This document shows positions 6,782-15,140 of a stretch of DNA of 64,000 nucleotides, in pieces (the first letter of the stretch is position 1; every line of letters starts with the position of its first letter). The position numbers and the translations under genes were made by a program. Source of the stretch: Microbacterium pygmaeum (GTDB lineage Bacteria > Actinomycetota > Actinomycetes > Actinomycetales > Microbacteriaceae); NCBI RefSeq assembly GCF_900100885.1, contig NZ_LT629692.1:1488001-1552000 (forward strand), written 5' to 3'. Under the pieces are notes generated by a model. That model did not search any database. It saw only the letters and a list, made by a program, of their open reading frames with translations, and was not told the origin of the DNA.

Positions 6782-8532
6782 TGGCGACATTCGGAACGAC
6801 CGTGCGGAGGGGACTGCCCCGGCGACCCAGCGGCGACCCATGGCCACCGGCCGACGTTGCCGCGCCTGTCGCGGAGTCGGTGTCGCAGGTCGTTGACGTC
6901 GCGTCCCAACCGGTCGTCGAGCCAGCAAAGGCAGCCGAAGCGCCCGCCCACCCCGCCGCGCCGCCCACCGCGTCATCGGTCGGGACTTCTCTGCTGTCGC
7001 GAAACGCCCCCGCAAGCGCCGTAGATGGACGGTCGGCGACAGCGGAGCAGTTCCGGATCCGTCGCGGGCTGCCGCGAGTTCCCGGTGGGGAGCCTTGGCC
7101 GCCTGCATCCACCGTCTCTGCACTCCCGGCCGCTGAACGCGCGCGGCGAGCCGAAACGCCTGTCGCGCCCGCTCCCGCTCTCGTCAGTGTCGCCACCACC
7201 GCGCAGCCCGCCGCGCCCGCCGGCACCGTTCCGCGGTCGCAAGCCGCCGGCTCAGCTCTCGATGCCGGACGGTTGGCGACGGGGGAGCATTCCCGACTGC
7301 GCCGCGGACTACCGAGGGTGGCCGGCGGAGAGCCCTGGCCGCGCGAAGGATTTGCGACGGCCGTGACAACATTCACCGTTGGCACCACAGCACCCGCACC
7401 GTCGAAGGCGACTTCGCCCGAAGCACCTACATCGGGTGCTTCGCAGCAGATCGCGATCGAGACGGTCGAAGGCGGGCGACCGATGTCGGTCGAGGTCGTG
7501 CAGGTCGCGGCATCCGTCTCCGACGTTTCCGTCCCGCTCCCGTTCACCCGCACAGTCTTCCCCGGCTCGGGCGGCCGTGCCGCCGCGACGGTGAAGCCCC
7601 CACCGCAGCGCTACGGACCCTTCACGAAGGTCCAGTGGGCCGGGGCCGCGATCGTCGGAGGAGCGGGGCTGTTGTTCGCCGCCGCAATGGCGGTGCTCGC
7701 CGTGCGGTGGCTGCTCAGTCTCGAGCCGTTGCAGGAGTTCGTCGGGACCTACCCCGGCGAGTATCACCTGCCCGAGGGGGCGCCGGTCGGCATCCCGCCG
7801 TGGCTCGGATGGCAGCACTTCTTCAACGTGTTCCTGATGGTGCTGATCATCCGGTCGGGCCTACAGGTGCGCAACCAATCGCGACCGCCGGCCTATTGGT
7901 CGCCGCAGTGGAACCTAAGCCGGAAGATCTCGATCAATCTGTGGTTCCACCAGTCGCTGGATATCCTTTGGATCGTCAATGGTGTGATTTTCGTGGTGCT
8001 GTTGTTCGTCACCGGGCAGTGGATGAAGATCGTGCCGACGTCGTGGGAAGTGTTCCCGAACGCGATCAGCGCGGCGCTGCAGTACGTGTCGCTGGATTGG
8101 CCGACCGAGAACGGGTGGGTGAATTACAACTCGCTGCAGCAGCTCGCCTACTTCGCGACCGTGTTCCTCGCCGCCCCGCTGGCGATCATCACCGGGGTGC
8201 GGATGTCGGGCATTTGGCCCAAGAATGCCAAGACGCTGTCCCGCGTCTACCCGGTCGAGTGGGCTCGGGCGATCCACTTCCCGGTGATGCTGTACTTCGT
8301 CGTGTTCATCGCCATCCACGTGTTCCTCGTCCTCGCGACCGGCGCGCTACGGAACCTGAACCACATGTACGCCTCCCAGGGCTCCGTGGATCCGAACGCG
8401 TACGCGGACAACTGGCTCGGGTTCTGGCTGTTCGTCGCCTCGCTCGTCGTCATCGCCGCCGCGTGGGTCGCCGCACGCCCGCTCGTGCTCGCGCCCATCG
8501 CGCGACTGTTCGGCAAGGTCAGCGAGCGCTGA
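6781..8532 (+). CDS. membrane cytochrome b (b561/FdhI-like) with repeat-bearing N-terminal extension, ETF-linked (copy 1)
   Basis: A 583-residue protein in two parts. Residues 1 to about 270 are Pro/Ala-rich, presumably disordered, and carry three copies of an RRGLPR-x2-GG-x-PWP motif (about 9-23, 94-108 and 173-187). From about residue 280 there are four or five membrane spans with candidate heme-ligand histidines in WLGWQHFFN, WFHQSLDILW and ARAIHFPVML/IHVFLV, typical of cytochrome b561/formate dehydrogenase gamma-type subunits. No Fe-S or catalytic partner subunit is nearby, and the gene starts (GTG) on the last base of etfA. Inference: it passes electrons from ETF to the quinone pool. A homologue sits in the same gene order at 58053-59402. 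Confidence 0.85.
   Translation: MATFGTTVRRGLPRRPSGDPWPPADVAAPVAESVSQVVDVASQPVVEPAKAAEAPAHPAAPPTASSVGTSLLSRNAPASAVDGRSATAEQFRIRRGLPRVPGGEPWPPASTVSALPAAERARRAETPVAPAPALVSVATTAQPAAPAGTVPRSQAAGSALDAGRLATGEHSRLRRGLPRVAGGEPWPREGFATAVTTFTVGTTAPAPSKATSPEAPTSGASQQIAIETVEGGRPMSVEVVQVAASVSDVSVPLPFTRTVFPGSGGRAAATVKPPPQRYGPFTKVQWAGAAIVGGAGLLFAAAMAVLAVRWLLSLEPLQEFVGTYPGEYHLPEGAPVGIPPWLGWQHFFNVFLMVLIIRSGLQVRNQSRPPAYWSPQWNLSRKISINLWFHQSLDILWIVNGVIFVVLLFVTGQWMKIVPTSWEVFPNAISAALQYVSLDWPTENGWVNYNSLQQLAYFATVFLAAPLAIITGVRMSGIWPKNAKTLSRVYPVEWARAIHFPVMLYFVVFIAIHVFLVLATGALRNLNHMYASQGSVDPNAYADNWLGFWLFVASLVVIAAAWVAARPLVLAPIARLFGKVSER
6805..7341 (+). repeat. three coding repeats of RRGLPR-GG-PWP motif in the cytochrome b N-terminus
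   Basis: The three repeats lie at about 6805-6849, 7060-7104 and 7297-7341, spaced roughly 80 codons apart by Ala/Pro/Ser-rich linker. Each encodes a core of RRGLPR, two variable residues, GG or SG, one acidic residue, PWP. Repeats 2 and 3 also share a preceding GR-AT-E segment. The second cytochrome b (58053-59402) carries two copies. Conservation of short motifs in otherwise loose linker suggests binding modules. Confidence 0.85.
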
Positions 8533-8595
8533 TCGGCCGACCGCGTATCGCAGGATCGCGGCTTCGTTAGAGTCCCTCCAAGTAGAAGGAAATAG

Positions 8596-9765
8596 ATGAC
8601 CGCCTCATTCGCCTACGACGCCGTTCGCACCCCATTCGGACGGGCAGGCGGGGCGCTCGCCGGCGTCCGTCCTGACGACCTGGCCGCCGTGGTGATGCGC
8701 TCGATCATCGAGCGGACGGGCCTTGACCCGGCTCGGATCGAGGATGTGATCTTCGGCGACGCGAACCAGGCCGGCGAAGACAACCGCAACGTCGCGCGCT
8801 TCGGCGCGCTGCTCGCGGGCTTTCCGACTTCGGTGACCGGGGTCACCGTCAACCGGCTGTGCGCATCGTCGGTGGAGGCCGTCATCCAGGCGTCACGGGC
8901 GATCGAGTCGGGCGATGCCGAACTCGTGCTGGCGGGTGGCGTCGAGTCGATGAGCCGCGCGCCGTACGTCGTGGAGAAGTCGGCCAAGCCGTACCCGGCT
9001 GTCGGCAACCAGACGATGTGGAACACCGCGATCGGCTGGCGGATGACCAACCGGGCGCTGCCGAAGCACTGGACGATCAGCAACGGCGAATCGGCCGAGC
9101 AGATCGCCGGCGAGTGGAACCTGAGCCGCGACGCGCAGGACGAGTTCGCGGTGCGCTCGCATCGCCTCGCCGCCCAAGCATGGGCCGACGGCATCTACGA
9201 CGGCGAGGTCGTGCAGGTGCCCGGTGCCGAGCTGGCACGCGACGAGGGCATCCGGGCCGACAGCTCGGTCGAGAAGCTTGCAGGACTTAAGCCGCTGTTC
9301 GCCGCCGACGGCACGGTCACCGCCGGCAACGCGTCGCCGATCAACGACGGCGCGTCGGCGGTGCTCGTCGGGGCCGAGGGGGCGCTCGATGAGGAGCCCC
9401 TGGCCCGCATCGTGAGCCGGGCATCCCACGGCGTGGACCCCGATCAGTTTCCGATCGCGCCGATCGAGGCCGCGAACAAGGCACTCGCCCGGGCCGGCAA
9501 GACGTGGGCGGATGTCGATGTCGTCGAGATGAACGAGGCCTTCGCGTCGCAGTCGCTGGCCTGCATCGCCGGGTGGCCCGACCTAGATCCTGCCAAAGTC
9601 AACATGCACGGTGGGGCGCTCGCGATCGGCCACCCGCTCGGTGCGTCGGGCGGCCGGATCATCGGGCATGCCGCGCACGAGCTCAAGCGGCGGGGCGGCG
9701 GGGTCGCGGTCGCCGCGATCTGCATCGGCGTCGGCCAGGGCCTCGCCGTCGTCCTCGAAAGATAG
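8596..9765 (+). CDS. acetyl-CoA acyltransferase (thiolase)
   Basis: A 389-residue thiolase of full family length. The acyl-accepting Cys is in NRLCASS (about residue 89). The C-terminal catalytic His and Cys are in LAIGHPLGASG (about 346) and AICIGVGQG (about 376), and the NEAFA loop is present. It would cleave 3-ketoacyl-CoA with CoA to acetyl-CoA or a shortened acyl-CoA, the last step of the pathway in this cluster. The ATG follows AGAAGGAA. A 63-base gap separates it from the cytochrome b gene, the only notable break in this co-directional run. Two bases after its stop, the MBL gene starts. Confidence 0.94.
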   Translation: MTASFAYDAVRTPFGRAGGALAGVRPDDLAAVVMRSIIERTGLDPARIEDVIFGDANQAGEDNRNVARFGALLAGFPTSVTGVTVNRLCASSVEAVIQASRAIESGDAELVLAGGVESMSRAPYVVEKSAKPYPAVGNQTMWNTAIGWRMTNRALPKHWTISNGESAEQIAGEWNLSRDAQDEFAVRSHRLAAQAWADGIYDGEVVQVPGAELARDEGIRADSSVEKLAGLKPLFAADGTVTAGNASPINDGASAVLVGAEGALDEEPLARIVSRASHGVDPDQFPIAPIEAANKALARAGKTWADVDVVEMNEAFASQSLACIAGWPDLDPAKVNMHGGALAIGHPLGASGGRIIGHAAHELKRRGGGVAVAAICIGVGQGLAVVLER

Positions 9766-9767
9766 TC

Positions 9768-10574
9768 GTGTCGGAACAACGGAGCACGCTCGCTACCTGC
9801 CTGGTGGCACCCAATTCGGGACCGATGACGCTTGACGGAACCAACACATACGTTATTCGCGCACCCGGATCGAGAACTGCGGTCGTCGTCGATCCGGGAC
9901 CGTCAGTCCGCGGGCACATTAATCGAATTGAAGCATTGGGACCTGTCGACCTAGTACTTCTCACGCACCACCACCACGACCACGCTGAGTCGGCGACAGA
10001 ACTGTCGGAGCGCACGGGAGCGTCAGTGCGCGCGTGGGAACCAACGCTGTGTATAGGTGCTGGTGCTCTTCGCGACGGCGAAACAATCGTTAGCGCGGGT
10101 GCGCGCATCGTCGTGATCGCCACACCAGGGCACACCTCAGACTCGGTGTGTTTTCAACTGCCCGACGATCGAGCCGTTGGTAGCCAGGACCGGACCGGCT
10201 CCATTCTGACCGGCGACACCATTCTTGGCCGAGGTTTCACTATTCTCGCGCAGTCGGAGAACGCGGTCCGCGATTACCTGACCTCTCTCGAGTCTTTGCG
10301 TGCCCTCGACGATGCGCAGCTCGTTCTTCCGGCGCATGGTCCGGCCCTGCCGAGCCTTCGAGTGATCGCCGACGAATACCTTGCGCACCGGCGCGACCGC
10401 CTCGCTCATATTTCCGCGGCACTTGTTCAACTCGACCCGCACCAATTGAAGGATCAATCGGTGATCTCCGCGATAACCGACGCGGTCTATCCGGAGGTTT
10501 CGGATGAATTGAGGCTCGCCGCCGAAGCATCGACAGCAGCGCAGCTGCAATACCTCGCCGATCGCCGACGATGA
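9768..10574 (+). CDS. MBL-fold metallohydrolase (LACTB2/glyoxalase II-like)
   Basis: A 268-residue metallo-beta-lactamase-fold protein. The metal-binding HxHxDH motif is LTHHHHDHAE; the later ligands are in TPGHTSDS, LTGDTILG and PAHGP. Members hydrolyse thioesters or other esters; thioesterase activity on a CoA intermediate would fit the cluster, but the substrate is unknown. The GTG start at 9768 follows the thiolase stop by two bases and puts the family's N-terminal strand at the start. The coding DNA looks less GC-rich than the thiolase gene, which hints at a different origin. A second MBL gene (62792-63802) lies near the other ETF module. Confidence 0.85.
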   Translation: MSEQRSTLATCLVAPNSGPMTLDGTNTYVIRAPGSRTAVVVDPGPSVRGHINRIEALGPVDLVLLTHHHHDHAESATELSERTGASVRAWEPTLCIGAGALRDGETIVSAGARIVVIATPGHTSDSVCFQLPDDRAVGSQDRTGSILTGDTILGRGFTILAQSENAVRDYLTSLESLRALDDAQLVLPAHGPALPSLRVIADEYLAHRRDRLAHISAALVQLDPHQLKDQSVISAITDAVYPEVSDELRLAAEASTAAQLQYLADRRR

Positions 10575-10577
10575 CCC

Positions 10578-11537
10578 GTGAACCTCCTGCCCCGGCGGAG
10601 AACTCCTCCCTCTGTTCGCCAACTTCGCGATCGATTTGCGTCCACACTCCATGCGCCCCCTCACATCCGCGACGTAGGGACCGTTATCAACGGCTTCATT
10701 GTTGATCTGACTCCGCTCCACCCCACAGCGCCTGCGCGCCCCGCCTATTTCGTGTCCGACAGCACCGGCATCACCGCTGAGACACTCGGCAGCGCGCTGC
10801 TCGCCAACTTCCCCGGTGTCACGTTCCAGCGCCATACGATTCCGTTCATCGACACCGTCGAGGGTGCGCGTAACGTCGTCCGCGACATCCAGCACGCAAA
10901 AGCCGACGGTGCCGAGCCCATCGTCTTCGCAACGGTCAAGTCCGCTGAGATCCTCGCCGAGCTGACCGCCTCGGAGGCCGTTGTCATCGACCTGCTTGGC
11001 GGGCACCTGCGTGAGCTCGAGGCGGCGCTGGGCAGTACGGCATCCGAGCAGCTCGGCCAGTACCACGGTGTGGGTGACATTGAGCGGTACTTCGCGCGCA
11101 TGCGCGCTGTCGAATACGCGATTGAGCACGACGACGGGCAGAGCATGCGGGCGCTCGACATCGCCGACGTCATCATCATCGCCCCCTCCCGATGCGGAAA
11201 AACGCCCACGACGATGTACCTCGCCTTGCAGTACGGGCTGCTGGTCGCGAACTACCCGTTGACCGACGACGACTTCCCCTCCGACGGGCTGCCGCGCACG
11301 GTCAGTCCCTACGTCGACAAATGCTTCGGACTCACCACGACGCCGCTGCGCCTCAGCCAGGTGCGCCACGAACGCCGACCCAGCTCGACGTACTCGAGCC
11401 TCGCGCAGTGCACCCTCGAGCTGCGCCGCGCCGAAGACCTCTACCGCCGCAACCGCGTGCCGTTCCTCAACTCCTCCACGAAATCCGTCGAAGAGATGTC
11501 GGCCGTGATCATGCAGTCCATGCGCCTCCGCTCCTAA
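10578..11537 (+). CDS. ppsR: PEP synthase regulatory protein (bifunctional kinase/pyrophosphorylase, DUF299)
   Basis: The core from PAYFVSDSTGITAE to the C-terminus matches the PpsR/PDRP family, which inactivates PEP synthase by ADP-dependent phosphorylation and reactivates it by phosphate-dependent dephosphorylation. The P-loop-like motif APSRCGKTPTT is near residue 203. The GTG at 10578 gives 319 residues, about 40-50 more than E. coli PpsR; the first 50 residues are not family-like, so a later non-ATG start is possible. The gene lies directly upstream of the PEP synthase gene it should regulate. Confidence 0.9.
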   Translation: MNLLPRRRTPPSVRQLRDRFASTLHAPPHIRDVGTVINGFIVDLTPLHPTAPARPAYFVSDSTGITAETLGSALLANFPGVTFQRHTIPFIDTVEGARNVVRDIQHAKADGAEPIVFATVKSAEILAELTASEAVVIDLLGGHLRELEAALGSTASEQLGQYHGVGDIERYFARMRAVEYAIEHDDGQSMRALDIADVIIIAPSRCGKTPTTMYLALQYGLLVANYPLTDDDFPSDGLPRTVSPYVDKCFGLTTTPLRLSQVRHERRPSSTYSSLAQCTLELRRAEDLYRRNRVPFLNSSTKSVEEMSAVIMQSMRLRS

Positions 11538-11590
11538 GCCGAAATCCATCCATCGCCTCGCGCGCCCAACCCAACAGATCGGGACACGAA

Positions 11591-13984
11591 ATGACGAACA
11601 ACATCCTCTGGTTCACCGAGATCGGCATGCACGACGTCGGCCAGGTCGGCGGCAAGAACGCCTCCCTCGGCGAGATGGTCAGCAATTTGTCCGGCGCGGG
11701 AGTGAGCGTGCCGGGCGGGTTCGCGACGACCGCCGACGCATACCGCGACTTCCTCGCCGCCGACGGTCTGTATGAGCGGATCAAAGCCACCGTCGAGGCC
11801 CTGGATGTGACCGACGTCGCGGAGCTTGCCCGCGTCGGCGCGAATGTGCGCGAGTGGATCGAGAACCAGCCGCTGCCCCCTCAGCTAGAAGCTGATATCA
11901 GAGACGCCTACTGGCTGCTTGCTGGGCGCGAGAGTGGCTCGGTGTCGTGGGCGGTCCGCTCCAGCGCGACGGCCGAAGACCTGCCGGACGCGTCGTTCGC
12001 GGGTCAGCAGGAGACGTTCTTGAACATCAGCGGCATCGACAACATCCTCGCCGCGGTACGCAGCGTCTTCGCCTCGCTCTACAACGACCGCGCAATCGCC
12101 TACCGGGTGCACCACGGCTTCGACCACCACGACGTCGCACTGTCCGCCGGCATCCAGCGGATGGTCCGATCGGATGTCGGGGCCTCGGGCGTGCTGTTCA
12201 CCGTCGACACCGAATCGGGCTTCGACCGTGCCGTGTTCATCACGAGCTCGTACGGGCTCGGCGAGGCCGTGGTGCAGGGCGCGGTGAACCCGGACGAGTT
12301 CTACGCCTACAAGCCCGCCCTCCGCGAGGGGCGCCCGGCGATCCTGAAGCGGTCGGTGGGGGAGAAGGCCGTGCAGATGGTCTACGCCGACGGCACCTCG
12401 GCCGGGGCCAGCACCGTGTTCACCGACGTGCCGCCCGCACAGCGCGCGCAGTTCAGCATCACCGACGCCGAGGTCGAGGAGCTCGGCCGGCAGGCGCTGA
12501 TCATCGAAGACCACTATGGGCGTCCGATGGACATCGAGTGGGGCAAGGACGGCGTCGACGGCAAGCTCTACATCCTGCAGGCCCGCCCGGAGACCGTGGT
12601 CTCCCGTGCGGACGGCAACGTCACCCGCAGGTTCGTGCTCGAGGAACCCGGCACCGTGATCACGATCGGCCGCGCGATCGGGCAGAAGATCGGTGCCGGT
12701 GCGGTGCGGGTGATGACTTCGCTCGCCCAGATGAACGAGTTCACCAAGGGAGACGTGCTCGTGGCAGACATGACCGACCCCGATTGGGAGCCGATCATGA
12801 AGCTCGCCTCGGCGATCGTCACCAACCGCGGCGGACGCACGTGCCACGCCGCGATCATCGCGCGTGAGCTCGGCATCCCCGCCGTCGTCGGCACCGGCGA
12901 CGCGACCATCGCACTCGAAAACGGCCGCGAGGTCACCGTCTCGTGCGCCGAAGGCGACAACGGCTTCGTCTACGACGGCATCCTCGCCTTCGACGAGGTG
13001 ATCACCAAGCTCGACGAGATGCCCGAATCGCCGACGAAGATCATGCTAAACGTCGGCACCCCCGACCAGGCGTTCGCGTTCTCGAAGCTGCCGAACAAGG
13101 GCGTCGGGCTCGCGCGGCTCGAGTTCGTGATCAACCGGCAGATCGGCATCCACCCGCGCGCCCTCCTCAACTTCGACACCCTCGAACCGGCGCTGAAAGC
13201 CGAGATCGCCGAGCGGATCGCCGCCTACCCGTCGCCGCGCGACTACTTCGTGCAGCGCGTCGCCGAGGGCGTCTCGATGCTCGGCGCCGCATTCGCCCCC
13301 GAGAAGGTCATCGTGCGCCTGTCCGACTTCAAGTCGAACGAGTACGCCAACCTGATCGGCGGCGAACTGTATGAGCCGCACGAGGAGAACCCGATGATCG
13401 GGTACCGCGGCGCCTCCAGGTACATCTCGAAGGACTTCCGCGAATGCTTCGACATGGAGTGCGAAGCGCTGAAGTTCGTCCGCGACGAGATGGGCCTCAC
13501 CAACGTCGAGATCATGGTCCCGTTCGTCCGCACCGTCGGCGAGGCGCACGCGGTCATCGAACTGCTCGCCGAGAACGGGCTGCGCCGCGGCGAGAACGGC
13601 CTGCGCGTCATCATGATGTGCGAGCTGCCCTCCAACGCAGTCCTGGCCGACGAATTCCTCGAGTACTTCGACGGCTTCTCGATCGGGTCCAACGACATGA
13701 CCCAGCTCACCCTGGGCCTGGACCGCGACTCCGGACTGGTCGCCGCCACGTTCGACGAACGCGACCCGGCCGTGCTGAAGATGCTCTCGATGGCCATCGA
13801 CGCCGCCCGCCGAGCCGGCAAGTACATCGGCATCTGCGGCCAGGGCCCGAGCGATCACCCCGACCTCGCCGAATGGCTCGTCGCCCAGGGCATCGAATCC
13901 ATGTCACTCAACCCCGACACCGTCGTGGAGACCTGGCTGCGCCTGTCGCGGATGGAACGAGTGTCCACCCATCTTTCTGTCTAG
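11591..13984 (+). CDS. ppsA: phosphoenolpyruvate synthase
   Basis: A 797-residue enzyme close to the E. coli length. It has the N-terminal ATP-grasp domain (VRSSATAEDLPDASFAGQQE), the swivelling phosphohistidine domain with the catalytic His in RTCHAAIIARELG (about 418), and the C-terminal PEP/pyruvate barrel (FSIGSNDMTQLTLGLDRDS; ICGQGPSDHP). It converts pyruvate + ATP + water to PEP + AMP + phosphate. The ATG at 11591 follows GGGACACGAA and gives the canonical N-terminus with GGKNASLGEM. Placement after a catabolic run suggests it supplies gluconeogenesis during growth on the degraded acid. The adenylate kinase downstream would recycle the AMP. Confidence 0.96.
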   Translation: MTNNILWFTEIGMHDVGQVGGKNASLGEMVSNLSGAGVSVPGGFATTADAYRDFLAADGLYERIKATVEALDVTDVAELARVGANVREWIENQPLPPQLEADIRDAYWLLAGRESGSVSWAVRSSATAEDLPDASFAGQQETFLNISGIDNILAAVRSVFASLYNDRAIAYRVHHGFDHHDVALSAGIQRMVRSDVGASGVLFTVDTESGFDRAVFITSSYGLGEAVVQGAVNPDEFYAYKPALREGRPAILKRSVGEKAVQMVYADGTSAGASTVFTDVPPAQRAQFSITDAEVEELGRQALIIEDHYGRPMDIEWGKDGVDGKLYILQARPETVVSRADGNVTRRFVLEEPGTVITIGRAIGQKIGAGAVRVMTSLAQMNEFTKGDVLVADMTDPDWEPIMKLASAIVTNRGGRTCHAAIIARELGIPAVVGTGDATIALENGREVTVSCAEGDNGFVYDGILAFDEVITKLDEMPESPTKIMLNVGTPDQAFAFSKLPNKGVGLARLEFVINRQIGIHPRALLNFDTLEPALKAEIAERIAAYPSPRDYFVQRVAEGVSMLGAAFAPEKVIVRLSDFKSNEYANLIGGELYEPHEENPMIGYRGASRYISKDFRECFDMECEALKFVRDEMGLTNVEIMVPFVRTVGEAHAVIELLAENGLRRGENGLRVIMMCELPSNAVLADEFLEYFDGFSIGSNDMTQLTLGLDRDSGLVAATFDERDPAVLKMLSMAIDAARRAGKYIGICGQGPSDHPDLAEWLVAQGIESMSLNPDTVVETWLRLSRMERVSTHLSV

Positions 13985-14055
13985 ATGTCACCTCGCCGAT
14001 TACTGCGACCGAGTGTCTACCAACCAGCAAACCGCATCAATAAATAGGGAGTCTT

Positions 14056-14625
14056 GTGTTCAGAATCATCTTGATGGGACCTCCGGGCGTCGGCAAAGGT
14101 ACCCAGGCACGGCTGCTCTCTTCGACGCTATCGGTGCCCGCGATCAGCACAGGCGACATGTTCCGTCGCCAGATTAGAGACCAGACAGCGCTCGGACGGG
14201 AGCTTCAAGCTCTCATTGATACGGGCGAGTACGTTCCGGACGACATCACCACCGCTGTGCTCGCTGACCGATTAGCGGCCGCGGATGCTCAACTAGGGTT
14301 CATTCTCGATGGCTACCCGCGTACGCGCGCGCAGATAGGCGATCTCGACAAGCTTCTGTCAGAAGCTTCAATCGGAATTGACCGGGTATTTGTATTGGCG
14401 GCGAGCAGAGCCACACTCATTTCGCGTCTGACCGACCGGGCAACGACCGACGGGCGATCGGACGACAGTCCTGACGTCGTCTTACGCCGGTTGCAGATAT
14501 ACGAACGCGAGACCGCCCCAATCGTCGAGGAGTATGGCAGACGCGGGCTGATCGTCGAGATTAGTGGCGAAGGTGCTCCCGAGCGGGTTGCCGAGGACAT
14601 GATGCGGGCGGTCGGGCGGATCTAG
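14056..14625 (+). CDS. adk: adenylate kinase, short-LID form, probably a second copy
   Basis: A 189-residue adenylate kinase with the P-loop GPPGVGKGTQ, AMP-binding STGDMFR and DGYPRT, and a short LID segment (RATTDGRSDDSPDVVLRRL) as in other actinobacterial enzymes. It interconverts AMP + ATP and 2 ADP. The GTG at 14056 is preceded by AGGGA. The housekeeping adk normally sits with secY in the ribosomal-protein operon, so this copy next to PEP synthase is likely additional and dedicated to removing the AMP released by PEP synthase and by the acyl-CoA ligase (inference). Base composition appears lower in GC than ppsA. Confidence 0.9.
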   Translation: MFRIILMGPPGVGKGTQARLLSSTLSVPAISTGDMFRRQIRDQTALGRELQALIDTGEYVPDDITTAVLADRLAAADAQLGFILDGYPRTRAQIGDLDKLLSEASIGIDRVFVLAASRATLISRLTDRATTDGRSDDSPDVVLRRLQIYERETAPIVEEYGRRGLIVEISGEGAPERVAEDMMRAVGRI

Positions 14626-14627
14626 TC

Positions 14628-14756
14628 GTGCGCACCGAGTCGTTCGACGGCTCGCTTCCAGTGCTTGCCGCGCAGATCGTTCTCGCGCGACTCACTGCCA
14701 ATCAGCCTTCTGGAGGTGCACTGATACGACTCGTATGGAACGAGCCGGCGCTGTGA
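14628..14756 (+). CDS. possible small ORF (42 aa) between adk and panB remnant
   Basis: A GTG-started frame begins two bases after the adk stop, the same spacing as thiolase-MBL, and its TGA overlaps a GTG start of the panB fragment (GTGA). The product is unrecognised, with no transmembrane segment. It may be a real small coupling peptide or the tail of a degraded gene. The spacing at both ends is the only support. Confidence 0.3.
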   Translation: MRTESFDGSLPVLAAQIVLARLTANQPSGGALIRLVWNEPAL

Positions 14757-14926
14757 GCGCGCAGCCGCATCCGATTCCGCTGCCACGGATAACGTTCGCG
14801 CGTCTGGCGGATCAGAAGGCGAAGCGCCAGCCGATCGCGATGGCCACCGCGTACGACCATCCCAGTGCGCAGATCGCCCAAGCCGTCGGCATCGATCTGG
14901 TGGTGGTGGGGACTCTGCCGCGATGA
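14753..14926 (+). pseudogene. panB: truncated 3-methyl-2-oxobutanoate hydroxymethyltransferase (panB 5' fragment)
   Basis: The predicted 57 residues (from GTG 14753; an ATG at 14735 is also in frame) match the start of PanB: ITFARLADQKAKRQPIAMATAYDHPSAQIAQ, then VGIDLVVVG. The normal enzyme is about 270 residues and continues with a metal-binding GDS loop. Here the frame turns into TLPR and stops. The remainder of panB is not found elsewhere in the window. The break lies about 150-200 bases from the first gene of the conjugative element, so a past recombination at that border is a reasonable explanation. Confidence 0.75.
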
Positions 14927-15081
14927 CGCTGCTGCGCTATGACCCAGCGTGCCGGAGACGGTTGAGAAAACGACGAATAGAACCTGAATCGCGCGCAGGT
15001 ATCGCCGAGTGCTGAACGCGCATCAAAGACAATAGAGCGGGCTGCTACTTCATAGAGTCGGCTTTAGCGCGCCGCACGCAA

Positions 15082-15140
15082 AGCTCCGATGACGTAACAA
15101 ACCGTCCGCCCAGACACGACACTTACAGCTCCGATGACGT
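15082..15140. repeat. 14-bp direct repeat at the left edge of the conjugative element
   Basis: AGCTCCGATGACGT occurs at 15082-15095 and again at 15127-15140, 45 bases apart. The second copy encodes the C-terminal TSSEL of the DUF4913-like protein; the first copy, read on the same strand, encodes the same residues without the stop. This could be an attachment-site remnant or a local duplication. The rest of 14927-15122 shows no gene. Confidence 0.6.

Noticed and set aside
10137..11549. Minus-strand open frame of 470 codons across the MBL and ppsR genes
   Set aside because: It crosses two well-supported plus-strand genes and has no recognisable motif or ribosome-binding site.
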